This document shows positions 7,047-18,300 of a stretch of DNA of 64,000 nt, one piece after another. Below the pieces are notes generated by a model that was given only the letters and a program-made list of their open reading frames with translations, was not told the origin of the DNA and searched no databases. Source of the stretch: JASEGV01 sp947085405 (lineage in GTDB: Bacteria; Bacteroidota; Ignavibacteria; UBA10030; BY39); the NCBI GenBank assembly GCA_947085405.1, contig CAMTWO010000031.1, positions 62,001 through 126,000 on the forward strand, read 5' to 3'. A program made the translations under genes and the position numbers. Numbering within the stretch: the stretch's first letter is position 1; each line of letters begins with the position of its first letter.

Positions 7047-10019
7047 ATGATTCATAGTTACAATTATTACTTAAGACCTTTCTTAATATTAATATTTTTT
7101 ATCTTAGCATTCTTAACAGAATCTTTGATTGGGCAAACAATACTTCTTCAAGAAGGATTCGAAAATACCACATTTCCGCCTGTAGGTTGGCATATCAAAA
7201 ATAGAGGGAGTAATTCAGCGGATACTTCGGGAACTTGGATTCGCACAACTGATCCGAATACTTATCACTCAGGCACTGCTGGAGCTTTTTCGCAGGATGG
7301 TGAAGCCGGCGAACGAATGGAAGAATGGTTGGTTTCAAGGTCGCTTACTATTCCATCTAGTGTTAATCTAAGTCTAAGCTTCTGGCATAGGTTACAATGG
7401 AATAATTATTCGGATGGACCTGAATATGTTCTGGTATCAAAAACAGATACTTTGCCGTCAAGCTTTGTGGATACTATTTTTACTCTCCCGGGTAGAGACC
7501 CTGCAAATTGGGCACAAGTAAATTTGACATTACCTGATTATTCCGGAAAAAAAATATACATCGCATTTATACACACCTCGCCAAATGGATTTGCTGATGC
7601 GTGGGTGTTAGATGATATAGTATTGACATCAACAAGCATGACAACTGTTGACGTAGGCGCGGTAAACATTATCGAACCACCATCGGTAATTTGGGTTGGA
7701 CAGAGTTATACGCCAAAGGTTTTAATCAGGAACTTTGGCGCTACTTCACAAACTGAATTTCCTGTAAGTTTTACGATAAAAGATAAATCGGGATTATTAT
7801 TATATACAGATACGACTATTTACACCGACACCGTATTGTCGCTAGCAAATGATACTGTGAGCTTTAATACTTTCACGCCAACATCCCCAAGTTTGGACAC
7901 GATGTTTGCACGAACCCACTTGGTTGGAGATGCGAGACCTACAAACGATGCCTATAAAGCTCCCTTGGAGATTGCCGGACGTTATCATACCGGTGGACCC
8001 GATGCATTTGGCTATAAGTGGATTGATAGTGACACGCTTGGTGGACCTGCTTATGATTGGGTCGAAATTTCGCAAACAGGAACACCAATTAAATTTTGGT
8101 ATTATAATCCAGCCGGTTGGTGGGATTCAACAAACAATGCGCAATCAAATCCGCCTATTCCCATCGGTTTCCGATTTCCTTATTATGGAATTTTAAGAGA
8201 TACTTTGTCAGTCGATATTAATGGCGAGATAGTTTTGAAATGGCAAAACTCGTGGTATTCACAAGGTAATCCATTTAATTGGAAATTACCTTCACATCCT
8301 ACTCAAACCATTCCAGCCAACATCGCTGTATTTTGGGATAATCTTGAACGAATATCTCCGGATGCTAAAGGATACCATCAATTATTCGGAGTGGCTCCCA
8401 CTAGGTATCTTGTCGTACAATGGGACAAATTCTCATCAAATTATGCACGAGACACTTCTGTTTACGACTACCTGACTTTTCAAGCAATCCTACATGAAAA
8501 CGGTGATATCGTTCTTCAATATAAAGATGCATCAGTCGGACACTCAGCTGTCGATTATGGTGTCGGAGCTACTGTTGGTATGCAGAATGATGATTACAAA
8601 ATGGGTTTGCAGTATGAATTAAATGGAGTTCCACGCGGCAATGTTTTGCGCGATAGTCTTGCTATCCGGTTTTATCTTCCAACTAATGATTTGATCCCAC
8701 CGACAGTAGTGCATAAAGCTCAAACAAACACTTTCAAGCTTTCTGAAGTTATCAGCGCTCAGATTGGCGACGCGCAAGGTATAACTGCCGACTCTATCTA
8801 CTATAATGTTGGCGGCGGATGGGCAGCAGCAACTCATGATAGTATAAATTCTGCTACGAATACTTATTACTATCATATACCCGCTCAACCCCGTGGAACA
8901 TCTATTAGCTATTATTTGGTTGCTAAGGACGGTTCGACATCTCTTAATACAACCGTGGTTCCCACTGGCGGGCAATCAACACCAATTACTTACAAGATAC
9001 TTCCATCCGAAGGCGTCAAAATTTTATACGCGTATGACAGCAAGCAAGACTGGCGCGTATATAAAGACAATCCTGTATACTTAAATACTCTCAGCAAAAC
9101 AGGTTGGACGTACGATATATTCGACCGAGCAAATAAAAATGCACGGTTCGATTTTTATGATTTTGTAATTTTTAACAGTCCGGGTCCCGGTTCGTTCGAT
9201 GACGAGAACGATGCTGCCGAATGGTTAATGTCGTTCCTTGATTCAGGTACACCCGAAAACAAGAAAAAACTTTTTATGACGAGTCAGGGATATGCCTGGA
9301 TGCAGACTGGTTTTTCGAATGACACGCCCATTTTAAAACTCTTTAGCCAGTATCTTCATAGTCAGTGGGTAGGTGGTGGAAGAGATGGAATGGATAATGA
9401 CCCTACTGCTTATTCTTCGGGCACAATTAAAGGCGATCCCAGTGATCACATTACAGGCGGTCAGACTATCAATGTTTTTGCACTTTCGCCGAACGTCATT
9501 ACTACGACACGGCCGCTTATTACCATAGATACATCAAAGACATTTGTTCGATTTGGGTCAGGTATGTATGCTTACGGGTGGTCTTGCGGTCAAAAGTTCG
9601 TCGGAGAGAATTTTAATACGGCATTTCTCTCCTTTGATTTGTTTTGCATTGATTCTACAAAAAGAGTCAACTTGCTGAAACGTGCAAAAGCTTGGCTCGA
9701 TAATCCGGATAACCCTGTCGGCGTTGAAAACGATAAGGACAACAGCGTAATACCAACTTCATTTGATATGAAACAAAATTATCCGAACCCATTCAATCCG
9801 ACAACAATGATTGAATACGACATTCCAACGAAGACTTTTGTGAAGATGAAAGTGTTCGATGTCCTCGGAAAACAGGTTGCAGAAATTGTAAACCAGGAAA
9901 AAGAACCAGGCCACTATTCAGTTGTCTTTAACGCTTCTGGATTAAGTTCGGGAATTTACTTCTATCAATTACAGGCAGGCAATTTTGTATCTACAAAAAA
10001 ACTGCTCTTGGTCCGTTAA
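7047..10019 (+). CDS. T9SS-exported MAM/choice-of-anchor-J adhesin-like protein
   Basis: 990 aa; ATG preceded by AAAAAGGAAAA. Signal peptide at 1-32 (LILIFFILAFLTESLIGQ). Residues ~33-200 are a MAM-like 'choice-of-anchor J' jelly roll (LLQEGFENTTFPPVGW... TWIRTTD ... VLDDIVLTS), used in this phylum for carbohydrate or surface binding. A CARDB/Ig-like spacer follows (~205-305), then a nidogen-like beta domain beginning 'HTGGPDAFGYKWIDSD' (~315-550), then an alpha/beta segment (~655-860) with 'KILYAYDSKQDW... DFVIFNSPGPG' that resembles a class I glutamine-amidotransferase-like fold. The last ~85 residues are the T9SS type A sorting domain (NYPNPFNPTT ... SGIYFYQL ... KKLLLVR). First gene of a run of four co-directional cargo genes with gaps of 12, 23 and 62 bp. 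Confidence 0.88.
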   Translation: MIHSYNYYLRPFLILIFFILAFLTESLIGQTILLQEGFENTTFPPVGWHIKNRGSNSADTSGTWIRTTDPNTYHSGTAGAFSQDGEAGERMEEWLVSRSLTIPSSVNLSLSFWHRLQWNNYSDGPEYVLVSKTDTLPSSFVDTIFTLPGRDPANWAQVNLTLPDYSGKKIYIAFIHTSPNGFADAWVLDDIVLTSTSMTTVDVGAVNIIEPPSVIWVGQSYTPKVLIRNFGATSQTEFPVSFTIKDKSGLLLYTDTTIYTDTVLSLANDTVSFNTFTPTSPSLDTMFARTHLVGDARPTNDAYKAPLEIAGRYHTGGPDAFGYKWIDSDTLGGPAYDWVEISQTGTPIKFWYYNPAGWWDSTNNAQSNPPIPIGFRFPYYGILRDTLSVDINGEIVLKWQNSWYSQGNPFNWKLPSHPTQTIPANIAVFWDNLERISPDAKGYHQLFGVAPTRYLVVQWDKFSSNYARDTSVYDYLTFQAILHENGDIVLQYKDASVGHSAVDYGVGATVGMQNDDYKMGLQYELNGVPRGNVLRDSLAIRFYLPTNDLIPPTVVHKAQTNTFKLSEVISAQIGDAQGITADSIYYNVGGGWAAATHDSINSATNTYYYHIPAQPRGTSISYYLVAKDGSTSLNTTVVPTGGQSTPITYKILPSEGVKILYAYDSKQDWRVYKDNPVYLNTLSKTGWTYDIFDRANKNARFDFYDFVIFNSPGPGSFDDENDAAEWLMSFLDSGTPENKKKLFMTSQGYAWMQTGFSNDTPILKLFSQYLHSQWVGGGRDGMDNDPTAYSSGTIKGDPSDHITGGQTINVFALSPNVITTTRPLITIDTSKTFVRFGSGMYAYGWSCGQKFVGENFNTAFLSFDLFCIDSTKRVNLLKRAKAWLDNPDNPVGVENDKDNSVIPTSFDMKQNYPNPFNPTTMIEYDIPTKTFVKMKVFDVLGKQVAEIVNQEKEPGHYSVVFNASGLSSGIYFYQLQAGNFVSTKKLLLVR

Positions 10020-10031
10020 CTACAAAACAAA

Positions 10032-12149
10032 ATGAAAATGAATTCGATGAAAAATAATAATCTATTCCGTATTCTGCTAGTAGTTAGTATTTTTAACATT
10101 TATCAAACCGCGCTTTATTCTCAATGGGTTTGGCAAAATCCTAAACCGGCTGGTAACGATCTATCCGATGTTGCGTTTGTGGATACATTAAACGGCTGGG
10201 CTGTGGGAAGAGGAGGCATTGTACTGCATACCGTTAACGGCGGAACAGAATGGCAAGTTCAAAATTCGAATACGAATACCGACCTCTGGGGTGTGAGCTT
10301 TGTAGATAATTTATACGGCTGGGCTGTCGGTAATTCCGGGACAATAATTGCAACAACCGACGGCGGTGAAACATGGCAGCCGCAGATTAGTAATGTTACA
10401 CCATATTTGAATGCTGTTGACTTCGTGGATAGATTTAACGGCTGGGCAGTTGGCGCTGCGGGTACACTTGTTCATACTACCGATGGTGGCGCTAATTGGC
10501 AAACACAATCAGCCGCAACGACTGAAATAACAGCTCTATCTTTCCTCACTCCTACTCACGGATGGATTGCTGGCAGAGGTGCCCTCGTTAAATATACTAC
10601 CGATGGCGGTTCGACCTGGATTGACCGATCATCACCGGAAGGACATGCCTCAAGCTTCTATGCTATTAATTTTGTCAGCACGAATGTCGGCTGGGTTGGC
10701 GGGTTTGAAGGAGCAATTTTTAAAACCACGAATAGCGGTGTCTCGTGGACAAAGCAATCAACTGGTACAACTAAGACTTTTTTTAAAATTGATTTTGTCG
10801 ATTCCGATTACGGATGGGCTACAACTGCATTGGGTGCACTTCTTAAAACAACAAATGGTGGAGCAAACTGGAACGGACCCACTCTTGAAACTACTAACGG
10901 TTTGTTGAGTATCGATTTTGTAGATAGAAATCATGGCTGGGGTGCCGGTGATATTGGAAAAATTGTCTTCACTTTTAATGGCGCTGCAACGTGGAAAAAT
11001 CAAACCGCTGTAAGTTACAGAGATTTAGTTGCCGTAGAATCCTTCGGCGCAAATATCGCAGTTGCTGCCGGTGATTGGGGAACTGTTCTGCGAACAACTG
11101 ATAGCGGTACCAAATGGAATGTTATGCCAACCGGAACCAACACACGTATGTTCGATATGGATTTTTCAGATTATAACAATGGATGGGTGGTAGGTTACCG
11201 CGGTTGGATAATTCGAACTTCGGATAACGGATTGTCGTGGGAAAAACAAACAAGCGGCACTACAAATACTTTGACATGCGTCGCTTTTATCGATTCCTTG
11301 CGTGGTTTTGCGGCAGGATGGAACGGAACAATTTTACGAACAGTAAACGGAGGCAACACATGGCAATTGCTGACAACTAATACATCCGAAGATATTTGGG
11401 ATATCTCATTCTTCAACTCAAGCACAGGAATCGCCGTTGGTTTAAACGGTAAAGTTATGTCGACGATAGATGGTGGAAATTCCTGGTCTAATCTGTCCGC
11501 AGGTATAACGACAAATTTGTATGTAACACTAATGTTTGATGAATCTACATTTTTAATCGGAGGAGATAACGGGTTAATATCAATTACACCTGATAACGGT
11601 CAAAATTGGATACCTTTAAATACGGGGGTCACAACCTCATTAAAGAAAGTGTTCTACGTAGATGACGATCATGCTTGGATCGTAGGCGATAATGGTGTTA
11701 TTTTATACACGTCAGACGGAGGTTTGTCTTGGCAGCAACAAACATCAAATTGTAGCAACACATTAACCGGAGTTTCTTTCAGCGATCCACAAAATGGATG
11801 GGCGGTGGGTGATTGGGGAACAATTATTCATACTACAACCGGTGGGTTTGTTTCTGTTCAGCCCGAACTGAATGGAAATTTACCATCTGAGGTAGCTTTA
11901 TTGCAAAACTATCCAAACCCGTTCAATCCTTCTACCACAATAGAATTCACACTCGACCGCACTTCAAAAGTATCTGTGCGAGTATATAATGTTCTCGGGC
12001 AAACCGTTGCTACGCTTGTAGATGAAACACTATCTGCCGGAAAACATAAAGTCAGTTTTGACGGGTCAGGATTGACCAGCGGAATTTATTTTGTACGCTT
12101 AAAAACAGGAAATGAAACTCGAGTTAAAAAAATGATTTTGATGAAATAA
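10032..12149 (+). CDS. T9SS-exported Ycf48-like beta-propeller protein
   Basis: 705 aa; N-terminal signal peptide (FRILLVVSIFNIYQTALYSQ). Residues ~35-610 contain about thirteen repeats of 'VxFVDxxxGWAVGxxGTIxxTTxGGxxW', the Ycf48/photosystem-II-stability BNR-type propeller blade, so the protein is one long or two stacked propellers. In heterotrophic Bacteroidota this fold is a secreted surface or scaffold module, not a photosystem factor. The C-terminal ~85 residues are a T9SS type A domain (LLQNYPNPFNPSTTIEF ... SGIYFVRL ... KKMILMK). It starts 12 bp after the preceding cargo gene without an obvious Shine-Dalgarno sequence, consistent with coupled translation. No catalytic residues are recognisable; binding function is inferred. 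Confidence 0.9.
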   Translation: MKMNSMKNNNLFRILLVVSIFNIYQTALYSQWVWQNPKPAGNDLSDVAFVDTLNGWAVGRGGIVLHTVNGGTEWQVQNSNTNTDLWGVSFVDNLYGWAVGNSGTIIATTDGGETWQPQISNVTPYLNAVDFVDRFNGWAVGAAGTLVHTTDGGANWQTQSAATTEITALSFLTPTHGWIAGRGALVKYTTDGGSTWIDRSSPEGHASSFYAINFVSTNVGWVGGFEGAIFKTTNSGVSWTKQSTGTTKTFFKIDFVDSDYGWATTALGALLKTTNGGANWNGPTLETTNGLLSIDFVDRNHGWGAGDIGKIVFTFNGAATWKNQTAVSYRDLVAVESFGANIAVAAGDWGTVLRTTDSGTKWNVMPTGTNTRMFDMDFSDYNNGWVVGYRGWIIRTSDNGLSWEKQTSGTTNTLTCVAFIDSLRGFAAGWNGTILRTVNGGNTWQLLTTNTSEDIWDISFFNSSTGIAVGLNGKVMSTIDGGNSWSNLSAGITTNLYVTLMFDESTFLIGGDNGLISITPDNGQNWIPLNTGVTTSLKKVFYVDDDHAWIVGDNGVILYTSDGGLSWQQQTSNCSNTLTGVSFSDPQNGWAVGDWGTIIHTTTGGFVSVQPELNGNLPSEVALLQNYPNPFNPSTTIEFTLDRTSKVSVRVYNVLGQTVATLVDETLSAGKHKVSFDGSGLTSGIYFVRLKTGNETRVKKMILMK

Positions 12150-12172
12150 ATTAATATGGAAAAGGAGAAAAT

Positions 12173-15100
12173 ATGAAATACTTTATCTTGTTACTGAACT
12201 TTGTGTTGTTATGTTTTATCTTTTCATCTTCCTATTCTCAGGAACAGAAACTTACGAATCTTATTTATGAAAAGTTTGATGCTTCAACATCGTTACCTGC
12301 GGGGTGGTTGGTATCTCCAGATTCAATAGCAGGATACTATACTTGGGCTATAACAACTCCTTATAATCCTGCCACTACACCTCCAAGCTCACCATACGTC
12401 GCTTCATTTCAAAGTTATAATTTACCGTCGGGTTCTACTGCGCGGCTCATAACACCTATACTCAATTGGTCTTCAACATTTACTCCTCAATGTAAATTTC
12501 AATTTAGAAGAGACACACAATATCCGAGCACATTAGATTCACTTTATGTTGAAGTCTCCACTGATGGTGGGAGTTCTTGGATAGAGTTAGCTGGTTTCCG
12601 ACGGTCGGTAGTACCACCGCCGTTTGGGGCATACTTCGAGGAAAAGACAGTAAGTGTAACTGCGTATGGAGGTTATTCTTCGGTTACCTTCGCTTTTCGT
12701 GGTGTCGGCAAGTACGGTAACTGGATACATATCGATAATGTATTTATCGGTGAAGAAATTGTAAATGATGTGGGCGTAACTGCAGTCTCAGCTCCTCCGG
12801 CTGGAAATGTTTTAAGGACTCCTCAAACAATTGCGGTAACAATAAATAATTTTGGAACCGCAAACCAGTCGGCAGGAGCTTTTAATGTGCGGGCTAAAAT
12901 TTGGAGGAGTACAGAGTATCCGGGCGGAACACCGGTTTATAATAATGTAGAGGCAGGACCAGCAGTCAACTCCGGAAGCTCAGTTCCCTTTACATTCTCA
13001 ACTCAATGGACACCTACTCAATACATAGAGTATGTTATACAAGTCCAAACAGAATTATCAGGCGACGAAATTCCGGCTAACGATGCTTCGCCTTTGCGCT
13101 TTGTTACAGTAGTTCCTACAGTCGATATTTCTGTAACTAATATTGTATATCCGACCTTGACAGGTCTTTATACGGGAACATTAGGATATGGAGTTAAAGC
13201 ATCTGTTAAAAACAACGGAGTGGAGACAGTCCTGGGTGCAAATTATACAGCAGAAGCTTGGATAGGACCAACAGCGGGATTCCCGGGTAGCGCTACGTTT
13301 CATGAGTTTGCCGCTTTCTATCCAGATATCCCTCCTGCGGCGACGAGAGATGTTACTGTCAACGCAACCTGGGTTCCGACCGTGCCGGGGTCTCATACAG
13401 TGAGGTTTAAAGTTACAATGGCGGGTGATGAAGTTTCCGCAAACGATTCCCGTGATGAACTAAGAAATGTCAACTCTCCATTTGCCGGCGGACCAGATGC
13501 AGGCGGATATTATTATTCAAACAGTTTAAACCCTAACACCCCTAAACCAAGTTTTAATTGGGTGGATATAACGTCCGTCGGAACTCCTCTCACTCTTGCG
13601 GACGATGGAACCAGTTCACCAATCACTATACCGCAATTTCAATTTTATGATATAAACTATACACAACTTAGGGTTAACGCTAATGGATTTATTACATTTG
13701 ACATTAGTTGGGGTGGCAGTAACTCGGCATCAAATCGTAGTATGCCTAATACCATTTTACCCGACGCAATTATCGCTCCTTTCTGGGACGATTTAAATCC
13801 TGCTGCATCCGGCGCCGATAATATCTATTATTACAACGATGCTGTTAATAATAGGTTTATTGTTCAATATCATAACATTCCTATTTTAGGCAGCACAGAC
13901 TTAAATGATTTTGAAGTTATTCTAAACTATGGTGATAATTCATACCGCGCAAACACTATATTATTCCAATACAACACGATGACCGCTAACGAATCCGCCT
14001 CAACAATCGGAATCGAAAATGAGGATGGAAAAATAGGCAGCCAATATCTATACGACGGCACTCCCGCTGTCAGGTTGGATGCAAACTTCCCGGATAATTT
14101 TGCTATCATATTTGGTAAGAACATTTCGCCGCCGGGTAATATGCCGTCTTTTACAGTCAGCATCGGTTGGAATATGATATCGCTGCCGGTTACCCGACCC
14201 GACCGACGCAAAACTATATTATTCCCTTCTGCAACTTCTAATGCGTTTTTATATCAAGCCGGATATCAGCTGAAGGATACGCTTCAAAACGGTTTTGGGT
14301 ATTGGTTAAAATTTCCTGCATCGGATGTTTTTCAATTGAACGGAACTGTTATTTCAACCGACTCGATAATCGTTTCACAAGGATGGAATATGATCGGTTC
14401 GATTAGCAGCCCTGTTAAAACCGCTAACATTACAACTAATCCTCCGGGTCTAATTTCCTCAAGTTATTATCGATACAATAACGGCTATTATACAGCCGAT
14501 ACTATAAAACCGGGTAGCGGGTATTGGGTAAAAGTTAGTTCTAACGGAAAATTGTTTTTATCCTCCGGCGTAGTTCTTTCAAAGAATGAAGCATCTGCCA
14601 TCCAAAACATTGATAAATTAAATCGCTTAACATTTACCGACAACACAGGTAAAAAGCAAATTTTATACTTTGGCGCTGGAGTTGGAGATGATAATTTATT
14701 CCGGTATGAGCTGCCGCCTTTGCCGCCTCAGGATGGATTCGATGTGCGCTTTCAAACTAAATCCGGTGGAAGTTCCGTTGTTTCGTACAATATAGAAGAT
14801 ACAGATGTTAAAGATTACACGATTGCAATTCAGTCGCAAGCATATCCAATTAAAATAGATTGGGAAATAAAAGAAACAGGCAGTACGCGATTTGTCGTTC
14901 GGGAACCTGTCGGCGGGAAAGTAATAAATGGCAATACAAATAGCGGAAGCGGTCAAATACAGATTCAGAATAAATCGGTAAAAGCGCTTCAATTAAGTAT
15001 TCAGAATTTTTCACAAACCGAAATTCCGAAAGAGTTTGCCTTACACCAGAACTATCCTAATCCGTTTAACCCGACCACTTTAATAAAGTACGACCTGCCC

Positions 15101-15292
15101 GTAAGCGGCTTGGTAACGTTAAAGGTATTCGACGTTTTAGGACGGGAAGTTCTAACGCTTGTGAACGAAGAACAAGAAGCGGGTAAACATTCAACTGAGT
15201 TTAACTCACAAAATCTTTCGAACGGAGTATATTTTTACTCGCTAAAAACAGCTAAATATAACAGCGTAAAAAAGATGATACTGAATAAATAA
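12173..15292 (+). CDS. T9SS-exported MAM-like/CARDB multidomain protein
   Basis: 1039 aa; strong ribosome binding site AAAAGGAG 6 bp before the ATG. Signal peptide 1-22. Domains in order: MAM-like choice-of-anchor J (~27-200, 'IYEKFDASTSLPAGWLV... GNWIHIDNVFIG'); two CARDB-like beta sandwiches (~205-430); a nidogen-like domain starting 'AGGPDAGGYYYSNS' (~438-650); a twice-repeated 'GWNMISLP ... GYWLKF / GWNMIGSI ... GYWVKV' domain (~660-805); and a T9SS type A sorting domain (HQNYPNPFNPTT ... NGVYFYSLKT ... KKMILNK). The MAM-CARDB-nidogen order recurs in the genes at 18922 and 23396, so these three share a common ancestral module set. Probably a surface-anchored or released binding protein; no catalytic motif seen. 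Confidence 0.88.
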   Translation: MKYFILLLNFVLLCFIFSSSYSQEQKLTNLIYEKFDASTSLPAGWLVSPDSIAGYYTWAITTPYNPATTPPSSPYVASFQSYNLPSGSTARLITPILNWSSTFTPQCKFQFRRDTQYPSTLDSLYVEVSTDGGSSWIELAGFRRSVVPPPFGAYFEEKTVSVTAYGGYSSVTFAFRGVGKYGNWIHIDNVFIGEEIVNDVGVTAVSAPPAGNVLRTPQTIAVTINNFGTANQSAGAFNVRAKIWRSTEYPGGTPVYNNVEAGPAVNSGSSVPFTFSTQWTPTQYIEYVIQVQTELSGDEIPANDASPLRFVTVVPTVDISVTNIVYPTLTGLYTGTLGYGVKASVKNNGVETVLGANYTAEAWIGPTAGFPGSATFHEFAAFYPDIPPAATRDVTVNATWVPTVPGSHTVRFKVTMAGDEVSANDSRDELRNVNSPFAGGPDAGGYYYSNSLNPNTPKPSFNWVDITSVGTPLTLADDGTSSPITIPQFQFYDINYTQLRVNANGFITFDISWGGSNSASNRSMPNTILPDAIIAPFWDDLNPAASGADNIYYYNDAVNNRFIVQYHNIPILGSTDLNDFEVILNYGDNSYRANTILFQYNTMTANESASTIGIENEDGKIGSQYLYDGTPAVRLDANFPDNFAIIFGKNISPPGNMPSFTVSIGWNMISLPVTRPDRRKTILFPSATSNAFLYQAGYQLKDTLQNGFGYWLKFPASDVFQLNGTVISTDSIIVSQGWNMIGSISSPVKTANITTNPPGLISSSYYRYNNGYYTADTIKPGSGYWVKVSSNGKLFLSSGVVLSKNEASAIQNIDKLNRLTFTDNTGKKQILYFGAGVGDDNLFRYELPPLPPQDGFDVRFQTKSGGSSVVSYNIEDTDVKDYTIAIQSQAYPIKIDWEIKETGSTRFVVREPVGGKVINGNTNSGSGQIQIQNKSVKALQLSIQNFSQTEIPKEFALHQNYPNPFNPTTLIKYDLPVSGLVTLKVFDVLGREVLTLVNEEQEAGKHSTEFNSQNLSNGVYFYSLKTAKYNSVKKMILNK

Positions 15293-15354
15293 ATGCGTTT
15301 CAATAAATAACTAAATAACTAATTAATCATTAACAATAATCAAAAGGAGAAGTT

Positions 15355-18300
15355 ATGAAAACTTTCTTTAACATACGGTGGTTAGCAGTTGTAATTTTAC
15401 TGCTCTCCGTAACAGGTAGTGTGTTCACACAAGTGAGCACGCTCGGTTTTACAGGTTCATCCGGTACTTATACTCCCATTGCGGGAGGAACGATTCACGG
15501 CACAACTTCCAATGATGACGAGAACTTTAATGCTATCGCCATCGGGTTTAGTTTTACCTACAACGGAACAGCCTATACTCAGGTGAGCATTCAGACCAAC
15601 GGTTTCGTTGCGATGGGTTCTTCTGTCACTAGTAATTATAGTGCGATTAGTGCGACATCCCCCAACAATCTTGTTGCAGCATTAAGCGGAGATTTACAAT
15701 CCAAGGCTGATGGAGAAATAATGTCATTGATGGAAGGAAGTGCCCCAAATCGTGTATTTACCGTACAGTGGAAAAACTATAAACATTACGGTGGTCCACA
15801 GACATATAACTTTCAGATAAAACTGTACGAAACCTCAAACAAAGTGGAATTTGTCTATGGCACAATGACTGCGGGAGGTGGTTCCCGAACGTATCAGGTT
15901 GGAGTGAGAGGGTCATCGAACGCAGACTACAACAACCGGACAACCACTACCAATTGGGCTGCGACTACAGCGGGTGGTACGAATGGCGCTACTTGTACAC
16001 TCACCGATGCAGTTTTTCCTGCCTCAGGCCAAACATTTGCTTGGCAGGTAGCAAATATGACCTATTTATCCAGCACTACAACTCAAAACACGAGCAATGT
16101 AATGCGTGGAACTACTAATAATCAGATTATAGGTATACAAGTTGTCACAAGTGGGACAGCAAATCCGCTTAGTGCAACACAGTTTGATTTGAACACAATC
16201 GGCACAACCAGTACCGCGGATATTGCAAACGCGAAGATCTTCTATACAGGAACGAGCAGTACGTTTGCGACCACTACTCAATTCGGGTTAACCAATGCAA
16301 CCCCAAGCGGTTCGTACTCAATTACCGGTAGCCAGGCGCTCTCAAGCGGTACCAACTACTTCTGGCTTACTTATGATATTGTTCCCGGCGCGACACCGGA
16401 AAACGTGGTTGATGCAGAGTGTACATCATTGACAGTTGGAGGTGGAACTCAGACACCAACAGTTACTGCGCCAGCGGGCAGCAGGACTATCAAGGCTCCG
16501 TTGTCGGGAACCAAGACCGTTGGTCCCGGAGGATCTTTTTCTTACACAACACTTACTGCTGCAATTGCTGATCTGAATGCATTTGGTATCGAAGGTCCAA
16601 CGATTTTTGAACTCCAAAGCACTTATACAAGCGGAAGTGAAACTTACCCGCTCTCCGTAAATGCAATGTCGTTAAGCAGCGGAACAAATACTGTTATAAT
16701 TAGACCGGCTTCGGGTGTAACTGCGCTTTCCATTTCAGGGAGTAGCACGACTGGAATAATTGTTTTGAATGGAGCCGACTATCTTACCATCGATGGAAGG
16801 CCGGGCGGCAGTGGAATAGCAAAAGAATTAACCATTGATAACATTTCAACTTCCAGCACGGCGACTGCCAATGCAATTCGCTTTATTAACGATGCTGACA
16901 ACAACACGGTACAGTATTGTACAATAAAAAGTGGAAATAGCTCAGCATTAGGCGGAGTTATTCTATTTAGCACTTCTACAGGAACAAATGGGAACGATAA
17001 TAACAGTGTGAGCAATTGTGATATAACAAGGACTGTAGCCGGAAGACCAACAACAGGAGTTGTTTTTAATGGGACGGCAGCTAAAGAAAATACTAATAAT
17101 AGCATCAGTCTATGTAATATCTTTGATTGGAGCGGTTATGGTTTTTATCTTAATGCAAATGCGACTAGTACTACAATAAGTCAAAACAACATTTATTGGA
17201 CAACCACGTTCAGTTCTTCATTGATAAATGGAATAACTACCCGCACCACTAGCGTTGGTGGAACGAGCATACTACGCAACAAGATCTATAACATACTAAC
17301 AACCGCGGCGACTCCTACGGTAAAAGGTATCGATCTGTATGACGCGAGTTCAACACTCGTAACGACAGTTGCAAACAACTTTATAGTACTGGATGGCTCC
17401 TCAACTACTAATAACGCAGTAGTCTATGGTATTCAGGACGAAGCCGGCACGGGTAGGTTGTTCAATATCTACTATAACACAATCTATATCGGCGGCAGTC
17501 CGACAACGGGCGCCCAAAAAACTGTAGGGTTCTATCGCAGCTATCAAGGGAGTACCACAAACTTCAAGAACAACATTGTTATTAACACGCGAACGAATTC
17601 TGGAGCTACAGGTTCTCATTATGCCATTTACCTGGAAGGTGCGGGTCTTGGCACTGGTTTGGTCTCAAATTATAACGATTTTTATGTTTCCGGTACCGGT
17701 TCAGTATTAGGTTACTGGGAAACTGCTGCTACTACAACATTAGCGGCTTGGCAAACCGCTTCGAGTCAAGATGCTAATTCCAAATCGAAAGCAGTTACAT
17801 TTACTGATGTGGCAACGGGTGATCTCCATTTATCCGGTGGTTCTATTGGTGATGTGGATTTAATTGCTGCAACGGGAACTGGTATAACCAATGATTTCGA
17901 CGGCGAAGTGCGTGATGTATTATTTCCTTATATGGGCGCAGATGAAGTTCCCGGAAGTCCACTTCCGGTCCAGTTGGCTTTCTTTATCGGTCAGTTGAAC
18001 GCAGAAGGTTCAGGTGTTTCCTTACAGTGGGAAACTATAAGTGAAATTAATAACTATGGTTTCTACGTCGAACGCCGTGCTGATAACGAGCAAAACTTTA
18101 TCGAAGTTGAGAACGGCTTTATCCCGGGTTATGGAACAACTCTTGATCCTCAACAATATTCATTTGTTGATAATACAATATCAACTTCTGGAATTTATCA
18201 CTATCGTTTACGTCAGCAGGATAATGATGGGCTAATAACTTATTCTCCGGTAGTAAGCATTAGTTTTTCTATGCTATCAGTTGAAGAAGTTGCACCTGAA

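Noticed and set aside
10032..12149. Photosystem II assembly factor
   Set aside because: Only the Ycf48 blade fold is shared. The protein has a T9SS export domain and lies among secreted proteins, so a photosynthetic role is not supported.
17401..17619. Antisense open frames within the long T9SS genes (this one as example)
   Set aside because: The repetitive Thr/Ser/Gly codons keep the opposite strand open by chance; no start sites or conserved features.
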